Positions 15,829-24,230 of a stretch of DNA of 64,000 nt are shown here, one piece after another. Every line of letters begins with the position of its first letter. Positions within the stretch are counted from its first letter, which is position 1. The notes below the pieces were generated by a model. It saw only the letters and a list, made by a program, of their open reading frames with translations, was not told the origin of the DNA and ran no database searches. This DNA comes from UBA4312 sp040266995 (GTDB taxonomy: Bacteria > Bacillota_I > Bacilli_A > Erysipelotrichales > Erysipelotrichaceae): contig JAWRHV010000026.1 in assembly GCA_040266995.1 (NCBI GenBank), positions 43,029 through 107,028 on the forward strand. Reading direction: 5' to 3'. The position numbers and the translations under genes are program-made.

Positions 15829-17817
15829 TTATTCATAAGAATCCGGTCCGGTAACAGGTTCTGAATAAATATCTTCTGTATATTCGTCGACCGTTCCTTC
15901 CGTTTCATCGGTCGGTGCCGGATCCTCTGTTGCCGTGGTCTCTTCGGTTTCTTCTTCTGTCATCGATTCATCCTCATCGACAGTCTCTGGTTCCGGTGTT
16001 TCATCTACCAGATCTGATGGCAAAGACTCGATTTGAATATCCGGTGTTCTTTGTTGTTTGAAGTCAAAGGATTCCCTGTCAAACACAAGCTCTTCCGCCT
16101 CTTGACCCATACTATCGGATGAGAAGCAGATAATCACATCCTCGTCTTCCAGATAGAAATCAAATTCATCGATGCTCCAGTCGCTCACATCTGTATCTGC
16201 CTCGTCATTGATCCGTTCCAGAATGGTTTCTTCATCGACATCCGTCACATCCGTCAGACGTAAGACACTGCCGTCCGTCAGATCGAAATTCAATCCATAT
16301 TCACCATATCTTTCATCGTCTTCCATCTTCCATTGCCACTGCCGACGGATACTCAGCATGTTGTTTTCCTGATATGTGACTTCGGATTCGTATACATGGA
16401 CATAATCCGCAGCCTGTTCGTTATTCAATGCCGTTTCAAAGGCTTCATTGGCTTCTTCGACCTGGCTTTCATAGGAAGAAGCATCGCTTTGGATGGTACT
16501 CATCATGCTGCTGACAACCTGGTCATCGCTTCCATTTATCTGGATGGAACGATTGTACATATTCAATGTTACATCCCCTCCTCTGCGGGATTCATTGATC
16601 ATATCCGTAGCCACATCATATTGTGCAGATACATCCTTTGGCGCTGCAGGTTCTTTCTTTTTGCTTTCCGATCCACCTGTCGATTCATCGTCTTCTTCAG
16701 TTACGATTTCATAAGAACAAAGCACTTCAATATCATAGTCTACTCCATTCACCGTGATCGTTACTGTATCACTGGCTTGTTCGGCCGCTTTTAAAGAATC
16801 CGTCATGCTGATTGTCATACCGGCCACAAGGATCAATGCCAACAAACGGGCTGCCTTCTTTTTGTTCATCAATACAGCAGCTGCGGCTATGATGACAGCG
16901 CCGGCCCCCAGACCAATAAACAAGCCCGGATTACCGAAACCGTCGTCTTCTGTGGATACACCGGTATTGACCGGATCGTTAAAGATTTCCAAGGTATAGC
17001 GTGCCGCTGTGCTCTTGTACTCTTTGTCACCGGCTTTGTAAGCCGAAATTGTGATCTTTCCGGTACGATGGATCGTGACTTCTCCGGTCTCTTTATCAAC
17101 TTCAGCTACATACGGATTGGAAGAATAATACGAAATTGTACCGGATCCTTTGCCTTTGTTCTTCAAAGGATTGGTAAACTTCTTGTCTTCTTTCCATTTC
17201 GCTATATAGGTCTTTTCAAATTCGATGGTCTGCTCTTTTCTGTCTCCATCTTCTTTATCGGTCACCTCCAGAATATATAATGCACTGGCTGTATAATATG
17301 TATCATCTTCTTCCGCTGTAGCAATAATAGCCGTCATACCGGCTTTTTTCAGCGTTACTGTACCATCCGCTGCCACAGAGGCTACGCTCGGATCATAGGA
17401 AGAGTACGTGACATTTCCCTTATAATTCAAAGAATTCTTAAACGTTCCTTTGGAAAGGTCAATTTCCACATAGTCGTTCTTAAAAGCCAGATCACGTTGT
17501 TTTTTCTCCACACTGCGAATCGTAAACTGTGCTTTTTGACTGGAATTGGCATCGATGCTGTCATAGACCAATGTCTGATCACCGACAACCTCCAGTCCTT
17601 TTGCCGGTTTTACGCTCATTGTGACTTGTTCCAACGTATTTCCACTTGGATTGTCCAATTCAGCTGTGACCGTAACCGGTTCTCTCAATTCATATTTTTT
17701 CTGATTTGTATTGACGGATACTTCCGGTGTATTTCCGGCCGCGAAAGCGCCTGGATTGCTAAACACCGCGAAAGCGCCCATCAACACGCTTAATCCGATA
17801 ACTCCTAACTTTTTCAT
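15829..17817 (-). CDS. Large cell-surface protein: Ig-like repeats, internal membrane helices, RsiV-like domain, acidic tail
   Basis: The 662-residue product has a signal peptide (MKKLGVIGLSVLMGAFAVFS, cut near AFA). A CARDB-like beta domain follows (about 30-110), then two Big-type repeats (about 115-185 and 195-280) with the YSSYDPSVASV and YSSNPYVAEV signature. A helix (about 299-316) and MNKKKAARLL with a second hydrophobic helix (about 324-342) come next. The later part (about 345-570) includes a segment (LNFDLTDGSVLRLTDVT to EDEDVIICFSS) that resembles the DUF3298/RsiV extracellular fold. The C-terminal 90 residues are Glu, Asp and Thr-rich. The middle looks like a membrane-anchor tail joined to a second signal-peptide-like segment, so topology is unusual. 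AAGGAG precedes the start; a lipoprotein gene lies 17 nt upstream. Confidence 0.75.
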   Translation of the reverse strand: MKKLGVIGLSVLMGAFAVFSNPGAFAAGNTPEVSVNTNQKKYELREPVTVTAELDNPSGNTLEQVTMSVKPAKGLEVVGDQTLVYDSIDANSSQKAQFTIRSVEKKQRDLAFKNDYVEIDLSKGTFKNSLNYKGNVTYSSYDPSVASVAADGTVTLKKAGMTAIIATAEEDDTYYTASALYILEVTDKEDGDRKEQTIEFEKTYIAKWKEDKKFTNPLKNKGKGSGTISYYSSNPYVAEVDKETGEVTIHRTGKITISAYKAGDKEYKSTAARYTLEIFNDPVNTGVSTEDDGFGNPGLFIGLGAGAVIIAAAAVLMNKKKAARLLALILVAGMTISMTDSLKAAEQASDTVTITVNGVDYDIEVLCSYEIVTEEDDESTGGSESKKKEPAAPKDVSAQYDVATDMINESRRGGDVTLNMYNRSIQINGSDDQVVSSMMSTIQSDASSYESQVEEANEAFETALNNEQAADYVHVYESEVTYQENNMLSIRRQWQWKMEDDERYGEYGLNFDLTDGSVLRLTDVTDVDEETILERINDEADTDVSDWSIDEFDFYLEDEDVIICFSSDSMGQEAEELVFDRESFDFKQQRTPDIQIESLPSDLVDETPEPETVDEDESMTEEETEETTATEDPAPTDETEGTVDEYTEDIYSEPVTGPDSYE

Positions 17818-17834
17818 ACTAACTCCTTTTTATC

Positions 17835-18281
17835 TCATTCGCTCTTTCCGCGAATATCCTTTAGATCGCTCCATAATTTGGCATCATTGGCCATTACATA
17901 GTTTTTACCCTTAGCCACAAAATGATGCCCGTTAAACGCATAGGATACATAATTTCCATTCGTCATCACAAATTCTATGATCAGATCCTGATCTTCCACC
18001 AGCTCATCGGTTTCCTCTTTGATATCGATGGCATATAAATCATCCATCATCATCTGTACAATATTAGGATCTGATATTGTATAAGACTCCGAGGATTCTT
18101 CAAAAAACTTAAGAACAACGGCATCCACCTCAAACTGATCTGGAGCCTCCAGAAATTCTCTGGCGTCTTTATTGCAATAGGAAGCAAGCGTTGACGTACG
18201 TGTAGTTTGTCCACAGGCAAAGAGGCCGAACGATAACACAAACGCTGCTATCAACATAATATACTTTTTAAACCTTTTCAT
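17835..18281 (-). CDS. Predicted lipoprotein of unknown function
   Basis: The 148-residue product starts MKRFKKYIMLIAAFVLSFGL and has a lipobox ending in FACG, so the Cys near residue 23 should be lipidated and the protein anchored outside the membrane. The mature part is acidic, with no family motif I recognise (ISDPNIVQMMMDDLYAIDI, then beta-rich segments). GGAGGT lies 7 nt before the ATG. The next gene starts 17 nt downstream, so it is probably co-transcribed with the large surface protein and may work with it at the cell envelope (inference). Confidence 0.75.
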   Translation of the reverse strand: MKRFKKYIMLIAAFVLSFGLFACGQTTRTSTLASYCNKDAREFLEAPDQFEVDAVVLKFFEESSESYTISDPNIVQMMMDDLYAIDIKEETDELVEDQDLIIEFVMTNGNYVSYAFNGHHFVAKGKNYVMANDAKLWSDLKDIRGKSE

Positions 18282-18584
18282 CCTTCATACCTCCAGGCAG
18301 TATCCACCTATTTATAGTACGCATCTCCGGAAAGATCCATCTGAATTCTCCATGTGCAAGGATCATACCTTAAGCACCTAACTAAAAAAAGATAAACTTT
18401 AATTTATCCGGAGCCTGCAAATATTCAATTTCAATGAATGGACGATATCCATGGGTCCCTAAGCATTCTCTCCTTTCGTTATATTTAATATATATATCTT
18501 CTGCATCACTTTGTAAAGAGAAAAAGAATGCCTAATCTTGTGAAATCATGGGATTCGAAATATAATGATGCCGTGAGGTGACCT
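18282..18584. other. Divergent intergenic region
   Basis: This gap separates the lipoprotein gene (minus) from a hypothetical gene (plus). A clear plus-strand promoter lies at its right end. A TATAAA box (18311-18316, minus) could serve the lipoprotein. Between them I see only AT-rich sequence and no further gene or RNA. Confidence 0.5.
18538..18566 (+). promoter_or_regulatory. Promoter of the acidic hypothetical gene
   Basis: TTGTGA (18538-18543) and a perfect TATAAT (18561-18566) are 17 nt apart. The start codon is only about 12 nt beyond the expected transcription start. Confidence 0.65.
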
Positions 18585-19220
18585 ATGAAATTCAGTGATA
18601 TCGACTTCTCTGCCATTGGAAAAATGTTGGATTCCATGAGCGATGAAGAGAAAGAGCAAATTAACCAATATGCCAACAATATGATGGAAAACATGCAGCA
18701 GAATATCGAACCGGAACCCGTGGAAGAAGAGCCGGACTTCTATGAACAGCTCCATATCGAAGAAGAAGAGTACCAGGATCTTCCGGGTCTTGTTCTAGAT
18801 CAGATCGAGGCCGGCTGTGACCTGGAATACTATTACGAAGACGATCCCCAGGCTGATTTCAGCGCTTCCGTTCTGTTCTATGCCAAAGCCGTTTTACATC
18901 TATTACGGCACTATGATTTTACGATCTACAAAGAACTGTTAAACCCGGATGGCTTTGCCAATCCGAATGTAACCACTTTGTATTCCTATCTGTTTCCATT
19001 GACCAACGAAGAGAATATTCATATTCTTGTTGATCACGGATATGGAGATACATCCGGCTGGCTGGAAATACAAATGTTGATCCGGCAGTTATATACTTTG
19101 TTGAACAGAGCTGAGTACGATACTGTATCCTACGATGATCTGCAGGCGTTAAAATCCATTCTTTTCGAGCAAAAAGGTCTGTTGAAGATTGTTACATGTG
19201 CAAAAACCACAGAGGATTAA
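18585..19220 (+). CDS. Acidic cytoplasmic protein of unknown function
   Basis: The 211-residue product has no signal peptide or membrane helix. The N-terminal third is very acidic and helical (MSDEEKEQINQYANNMM, then EPEPVEEEPDFYEQ). The rest contains aromatic-rich helical segments (SVLFYAKAVLHLLRHYDF and TLYSYLFPLTNEENIHIL). I recognise no family. GAGGTGA lies before the ATG, and it has its own promoter and terminator, so it is a monocistronic unit. The regular coding pattern and isolated transcription unit support a real gene. Confidence 0.75.
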   Translation: MKFSDIDFSAIGKMLDSMSDEEKEQINQYANNMMENMQQNIEPEPVEEEPDFYEQLHIEEEEYQDLPGLVLDQIEAGCDLEYYYEDDPQADFSASVLFYAKAVLHLLRHYDFTIYKELLNPDGFANPNVTTLYSYLFPLTNEENIHILVDHGYGDTSGWLEIQMLIRQLYTLLNRAEYDTVSYDDLQALKSILFEQKGLLKIVTCAKTTED

Positions 19221-19236
19221 TCTCTGTGGTCTTTTT
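19203..19236. terminator. Bidirectional terminator
   Basis: ACCACAGAG pairs with CTCTGTGGT across GATTAAT, with A-rich sequence on the left and T6 on the right. It serves both converging genes and includes the stop codon of the plus-strand one. Confidence 0.9.
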
Positions 19237-19679
19237 TAAATGTTTTCATTTTTTGCATAGGAAGGATCCGATGGAGCAAATGTAGCTTGTATATCCGCTA
19301 TGGACGTGCAGATCAAATTGTCCCTTTTGGTAAAGACAGCCATGCAGCCGCTGGCTACCGCCATATAATACAATGTAAAAACCAAAGAGTTGTGCGGGCT
19401 CCATACGATATGATCATAACGTTTCAGTCCATCATTGGGAATCAGTACCTTATGGCCGGCATGGACCGCTTCCAGTTGCCCGAGAAAATACAGGATCGTA
19501 TCATGATGATCAATGATCTTTTCTTTATCAAAATCAATCGGTGGTGTAAAAATCTGTGTGGAAATTGCATCAAACATATATGCACGGATGGTTTCCTTGC
19601 TCTTTTCCGTCTTTTTACATCGATTGTAGATATCCATGACATTTTTCCCGTTCAGTTCTAATCCTTCAAATTTTTCCAT
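19236..19679 (-). CDS. Conserved-looking hypothetical protein
   Basis: The 147-residue product is cytoplasmic, with neither signal peptide nor helix. It contains DIYNRCKKTEKSKETIRAYM, HHDTILYFLGQLEAVHAGH and a final segment with possible beta strands. I do not recognise the family. GGAG lies 7 nt before the ATG. It is divergent from pyrC, with only 64 bp between the starts, and converges on the acidic hypothetical gene across a shared terminator. Confidence 0.7.
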   Translation of the reverse strand: MEKFEGLELNGKNVMDIYNRCKKTEKSKETIRAYMFDAISTQIFTPPIDFDKEKIIDHHDTILYFLGQLEAVHAGHKVLIPNDGLKRYDHIVWSPHNSLVFTLYYMAVASGCMAVFTKRDNLICTSIADIQATFAPSDPSYAKNENI

Positions 19680-19743
19680 AACAATGCTCCATTTTTTCCA
19701 TTATATCATGATATGATAGGAACATGAAAAGCAGGTGAGACCT

Positions 19744-21006
19744 ATGTTACTAATTCAAAACGGACGAATTGTCGATCCCGTTACGCAAACCGATGCCATC
19801 ATGGATATTCTGATCGATCAGGGAACCATCCTTCAGGTTGGCAAAAAAATAGAAGTGCAGGCAGATCGGATCGATGCGACAGGACTGGTGATCGCACCGG
19901 GCCTGGTGGATGCCCATGTGCATTTCCGTGATCCCGGATTCACCTATAAAGAAGATATTCTTTCTGGCGCTGCTGCTGCCAAAAAAGGTGGTTTTACCAC
20001 CGTCATCTGTATGGCTAATACCAAGCCGCCGGTAGATAATCCCGATACATTGCAATATATCCTGGAAAAAGGAAAACAAACCGGCATTCATCTGTACCAG
20101 ACAGCGACAGTTACACAAGGGATGGCCGGTCACAAACTGGTCGATATGGAAGAATTATCCCGACAAGGAGCTGTCGGTTTTACCGATGACGGTCTGCCGA
20201 TCATGGATGAAGCCGTCCTGTTAAAGGCTTTGATCCAAGCCAAAAAGCTAAATAAACCAATCAGCCTGCACGAAGAGGATCCGCTCTTTATCGACCAGGC
20301 AGGTGTCAACCAGGGGACTGTTTCCCGGCAATTACACTATGGTGGTGCCAGTCATACAGCAGAGGATATTATGGTTGCCAGAGATGCCGTGCTGGCCCTT
20401 CATACCGGTGCCTCTCTTTGTATCCAACACATCAGTTCCGCCCATGCCGTGGAAATCGTACGCACCTTTAAAAAGCTCGGTGCCGATATCCATGCCGAAG
20501 CGACACCGCACCATTTTACATTAACAGAAGATGCTGTTCTTAAATATGGTACTTATGCTCGCATGAATCCGCCGGTACGAACAGAATACGACCGGCAGAA
20601 AATCATCGAAGGGATCCAGGATGGCACAATTGATATGATCGTAACTGATCATGCCCCACACAGTACCGAAGAAAAATCAAGACCGTTAGAACAAGCTCCT
20701 AGTGGCATTACCGGTTTGGAAACCTCTCTGGGTCTGGGGATCCATTCTCTGGTACAGCCAGGCCACATTTCCTTAATGAAACTGATGGAGCTGATGAGCA
20801 AAAATCCAATGGAATTCTATCATCTGCCCCCTGTCAGCATTCAACCGGGGCAGCCGGCAGACCTTGTTCTTTTCAACGAACAGGAAACATGGACCGTGGA
20901 TCGGTTTGCCTCCAAAGCTTCGAACAGTCCATTTACCGGATGGACATTACCGGGAAAGATCCATTACACGATTTGTGAAGGAAAGATCGTATACCAAGGA
21001 GATTAG
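19744..21006 (+). CDS. pyrC: Dihydroorotase, class I
   Basis: This 420-residue amidohydrolase has the metal-binding DAHVHFRDPG motif near residue 57, a loop with GFTTVICMANT(K/P)P, a conserved LHEED, the ISSAHAVE His, EATPHHF and the TDHAPHS Asp. It closes N-carbamoyl-aspartate to dihydroorotate in pyrimidine synthesis. The ATG at 19744 has AGGTGAG 6 nt upstream; an in-frame GTG at 19735 is the alternative. No other pyr gene is nearby, and a Nudix gene follows after 3 nt, so this is a small two-gene unit rather than a pyr operon. No PyrR-type leader is visible. Length and motifs are typical of the class I enzyme of Bacilli. Confidence 0.93.
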   Translation: MLLIQNGRIVDPVTQTDAIMDILIDQGTILQVGKKIEVQADRIDATGLVIAPGLVDAHVHFRDPGFTYKEDILSGAAAAKKGGFTTVICMANTKPPVDNPDTLQYILEKGKQTGIHLYQTATVTQGMAGHKLVDMEELSRQGAVGFTDDGLPIMDEAVLLKALIQAKKLNKPISLHEEDPLFIDQAGVNQGTVSRQLHYGGASHTAEDIMVARDAVLALHTGASLCIQHISSAHAVEIVRTFKKLGADIHAEATPHHFTLTEDAVLKYGTYARMNPPVRTEYDRQKIIEGIQDGTIDMIVTDHAPHSTEEKSRPLEQAPSGITGLETSLGLGIHSLVQPGHISLMKLMELMSKNPMEFYHLPPVSIQPGQPADLVLFNEQETWTVDRFASKASNSPFTGWTLPGKIHYTICEGKIVYQGD

Positions 21007-21009
21007 ATC

Positions 21010-21564
21010 ATGGAGTTTAAAAAAATCAATAAGATCCAACAAGGAAGATTTATCACACGTTATGATATACACTATATCAAAACCGACGGAGAAGAAAAAA
21101 CCTATGAGATGATCAGCCGGAATCCACATATGCATACATTGACCGATCTGAATAATCCCGAGCCGGATTCTGTGATCCTGGTCCTTACCAACCAGGAAGG
21201 CAAGATACTGATCAATAAAGAATATCGTATGGCCATGGGACAGTGGATCTATAACTTCCCTGCCGGCCTGATCGATCCGGGAGAAACACCGCAGCAGGCT
21301 GCTAGGCGAGAGCTGAAAGAAGAGACCGGTCTGGATCTGGTTTCCATCGATGATATCTTGTTTGACAGCTACAGCGCTGTCGGCTTCAGCAATGAAAAGA
21401 ACATTGTCATCGTGGGAACCGCCGAAGGAACCTTTCATGAAAGTACGAGCACCTCGGAAGAGATCGAAGCCAAATGGTATACCAAAGAGGAAGTCCGCCA
21501 ACTTTTGAAAAACCAGTACTTTGCGGCACGTACCCAGGCATACTGTTATTTGTGGGCAAAATAA
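21010..21564 (+). CDS. Nudix hydrolase, ADP-ribose pyrophosphatase-like
   Basis: The 184-residue protein has a perfect Nudix box (GLIDPGETPQQAARRELKEE then TGL, about 94-117) that binds Mg2+ and the diphosphate. Upstream residues NFPAGLID and the following acidic loop match the ADP-ribose pyrophosphatase (NudF) branch. It probably splits ADP-ribose to AMP and ribose-5-phosphate as a housekeeping step. It starts 3 nt after pyrC and should share its transcript. A bidirectional terminator follows. Confidence 0.88.
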   Translation: MEFKKINKIQQGRFITRYDIHYIKTDGEEKTYEMISRNPHMHTLTDLNNPEPDSVILVLTNQEGKILINKEYRMAMGQWIYNFPAGLIDPGETPQQAARRELKEETGLDLVSIDDILFDSYSAVGFSNEKNIVIVGTAEGTFHESTSTSEEIEAKWYTKEEVRQLLKNQYFAARTQAYCYLWAK

Positions 21565-21596
21565 TAAACCAGTTTCCTTTAAAATGACTATAGAAG

Positions 21597-21627
21597 AAAA
21601 GAGAATCGCAAAAGGGATTCTCTTTTC
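21597..21627. terminator. Bidirectional terminator
   Basis: AAAAGAGAATC pairs with GATTCTCTTTT across GCAAAAGG; both flanks are A- or T-rich. It separates the Nudix gene from the converging HAD gene. Confidence 0.85.
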
Positions 21628-21658
21628 TAATTTGATTGTCTTGATATTGTACCCGTTT

Positions 21659-22402
21659 TTATTTCAATCGATTGATTGCCTGGGCCATGTCCTCAACCAC
21701 ATGATCGGCATACGCTTTTACCGCATCCGGTGACCAGGTAAAGGTAAACGCAATATCCGCTTTTTCCAATAAAGGAATATCATTATAAAAGTCTCCGATC
21801 CCCGCCATCACATCCATCTGCATCTTCTCCTTATATATCTGCAGAGCATTGCCCTTGGAACAGCCCTTGGCTACAATATCCACAAAGCGGACATTTCGAT
21901 AGGCGATGATTTCATCTCCAAAGTATGCATTGGTCAGATCCGTGATGCGTTGGGCATCCTCTTTGGAAAAACAGCCAAAGGAAACCCCCTGAAACGGGAC
22001 ATCCGGTAACTTGCTGACAGATGGCACATACTTGGACAGAAAGGAAAGATGGCTGCTCTTCTGCATCTCATATACATCAAAACCGGTTCGGATATACATA
22101 TTTGCCTGTCCGTAAAAAGAGTCGTACAAAGCCTGGATCGTGGAGCGTTTCATTGGCTTCTCATAGATCAAACGATGGTCTTTGTCATAGATGGCCGCCC
22201 CGCTGACTACGATGAAGAAATCGCAGTGAATCTGCTCGGTCAAGGGATACAACGTGCTCGGCAGATCTCTTCCAGTACAGATGCCGAACTGATTTCCCTG
22301 CTTCTGAAACTGTGCAATAGCTTGAATATCTTGTTCTTTGAAGTGTACTTCATCATGCCCGAAGTACAAGGTGCCGTCAAAATCACTTGCCAACGCTATC
22401 AT
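21659..22402 (-). CDS. Cof-type HAD-IIB phosphatase
   Basis: The 247-residue protein starts MIALASDFDGTLYF (motif I, Asp8 and Asp10), followed by TGRDLPS (motif II), the cap, KGCSKGNALQIY (motif III Lys) and GIGDFYNDIPLL (motif IV). It belongs to the Cof group of small-molecule phosphatases. The ATG at 22402 has GGAGG 7 nt upstream, so the longer frame from 22453 is rejected. It lies 28 nt after the ABC exporter genes and is probably the third gene of that operon. The substrate is unknown. Confidence 0.85.
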   Translation of the reverse strand: MIALASDFDGTLYFGHDEVHFKEQDIQAIAQFQKQGNQFGICTGRDLPSTLYPLTEQIHCDFFIVVSGAAIYDKDHRLIYEKPMKRSTIQALYDSFYGQANMYIRTGFDVYEMQKSSHLSFLSKYVPSVSKLPDVPFQGVSFGCFSKEDAQRITDLTNAYFGDEIIAYRNVRFVDIVAKGCSKGNALQIYKEKMQMDVMAGIGDFYNDIPLLEKADIAFTFTWSPDAVKAYADHVVEDMAQAINRLK

Positions 22403-22430
22403 TTGTTTTCCTCCGTTCTTAGTGGGAAGC

Positions 22431-24230
22431 TCAAACTTCCATCCAGTCTTCATACTGCCTGGTATATAGTTGGAAATATTCCCCTTTTTGTTTCATCAGC
22501 TGGGCATGTGTGCCCTTCTCAACGATCTTTCCGTCATGGACAACCAGGATGATATCGGCATCGATAATCGTGGATAAGCGGTGGGCGATCACAAAAGAAG
22601 TTCTTCCTTTGATCACTGTGTGGATGGCCTGCTGGATCTTCTTTTCCGTCATCGTATCCACACTGGACGTCGCTTCATCCAATATCAAAATTTTTGGATC
22701 TGCCAAAATAGCTCTTGTGATCGACAACAGTTGTTTTTCTCCTGTGGACAGTCGATCCCCACCTTCTCCGACCTGGCTGTCCAGACCATGATTAAATCGC
22801 CGGACGATCGTATCAGCCGCCGTTTTTTCCAAAGCCTGCCAAATCTGTGCATCGGTTGCAGACTCGTTGCCATATTTCAGATTCTCCCGCACCGTTCCCG
22901 AGAACAATAGCGGATTCTGTAATACATAACCCAGATGACTGTGTAACCAAAGCTGGCTGCGACAGCGTGCATCTTTTCCATCAATGAGAATTTGTCCCTC
23001 TGTTGGCTCATAAAACCGGCAGACCAGGTTCACCAATGTTGACTTGCCGGCGCCGGTCTGTCCGACAATGGCTACATTGGTTCCTTGATTCACCTTCAGA
23101 TCAAAGTGCTCCAAGACATTTTCCTTGCCATCCGGATACATGAAGGTCACATCTTTAAATTCAATATCCCCATGAAGTTCTTCCCAGTTTTCCTTTTTCG
23201 GATAAAAAGCGTCCCCATATTTCTCAATGACATCCTCGCTGTCCTTTACATTGGAAACCTCTTCCAGCAACCGCGAGTATCTTTCAATGTTGACCTGAAT
23301 AGCAACCAAGGCGGAAAAAGCAGCCATCAGCTCCTGGATAGGACTTAACAAACCAACCGCATAAGACATAAAGACAGAAAGCGTACCAATCTGCATAAAG
23401 GCTTCCTTGGTCAGGATACCTCCCTGCCACAAAACAACGGCTAGCGCAAGCGAAGAAATCATGGTCACCAGAGAAGTCAATAAAGCGGAATGATGGGTCA
23501 CCTTCACGGCTTTTTCCACCATCCGGTGAGAATCCTCATGAAACAGATCCTTCTGTGTCTTTTCTATGACTAACGTTTTAATGCTCTTGATTCCGGTAAT
23601 CCCTTCATTAAAGTGATCGGTAATACGCGCATTGAGCTCTCTTACGATCCGGTTAAAAAATACCAGGCGCTTCTGAAAAAACAAAATCAAACACACAATC
23701 ACCGGCACGAAGATCAAAACACAGAAAGCCAGATACGCATTCATGGTAAACATAACCACAAAGATAAAGACAATATAAGATACATTCCATACAATATCCA
23801 TAAACCGCCAGGAAATCAATTCCCCGATCTTTCCGGTATCGCTCAAAACACGAGCATGAATATATCCCACGTTATTCTGATTATAATAGGCAAAAGACAA
23901 CGTTTGCAGATGATGGAAGCTGGCATCCCGCAGATCTCTGTCAATCAACATTTCCAGGCGGCCGCCTTGGAACAAGCTGATCAAATCGATCGTCTGCTGG
24001 ATCACCATCAATCCGAAATACATCAGGATAAAGGTCGGTAATCCTGACAAGGTGCCCGGCAGAATAAAATGATCCAGGGCATATTGATGGAACAGAGGAT
24101 ATAAGGAATCCGCCAGACTGACCCCAATGCCCAGAATGATCATGCAGATGGTCATTTTCCGGTAAGGACGAATATAGGGAAGCAGTTTCGGGATCCCGAA
24201 GAAAGGAAGCGTTTCTTTATTCTTTTTCAT
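22431..24230 (-). CDS. ABC exporter half-transporter, fused permease-ATPase (2 of 2)
   Basis: This 599-residue protein has six membrane helices (about 20-320) and a C-terminal ATPase with Walker A VGQTGAGKSTLV, a signature reading LSTGEKQ where LSGGQ is standard, Walker B ILILDEATSSVD with the catalytic Glu, and the H-loop VIAHRLST. It is the MsbA/BmrD type. Its start overlaps the partner gene by 4 nt (ATGA). The partner has a degenerate Walker B, so the pair should form an asymmetric heterodimer that exports drugs or lipids. The substrate is unknown. Confidence 0.9.
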   Translation of the reverse strand: MKKNKETLPFFGIPKLLPYIRPYRKMTICMIILGIGVSLADSLYPLFHQYALDHFILPGTLSGLPTFILMYFGLMVIQQTIDLISLFQGGRLEMLIDRDLRDASFHHLQTLSFAYYNQNNVGYIHARVLSDTGKIGELISWRFMDIVWNVSYIVFIFVVMFTMNAYLAFCVLIFVPVIVCLILFFQKRLVFFNRIVRELNARITDHFNEGITGIKSIKTLVIEKTQKDLFHEDSHRMVEKAVKVTHHSALLTSLVTMISSLALAVVLWQGGILTKEAFMQIGTLSVFMSYAVGLLSPIQELMAAFSALVAIQVNIERYSRLLEEVSNVKDSEDVIEKYGDAFYPKKENWEELHGDIEFKDVTFMYPDGKENVLEHFDLKVNQGTNVAIVGQTGAGKSTLVNLVCRFYEPTEGQILIDGKDARCRSQLWLHSHLGYVLQNPLLFSGTVRENLKYGNESATDAQIWQALEKTAADTIVRRFNHGLDSQVGEGGDRLSTGEKQLLSITRAILADPKILILDEATSSVDTMTEKKIQQAIHTVIKGRTSFVIAHRLSTIIDADIILVVHDGKIVEKGTHAQLMKQKGEYFQLYTRQYEDWMEV

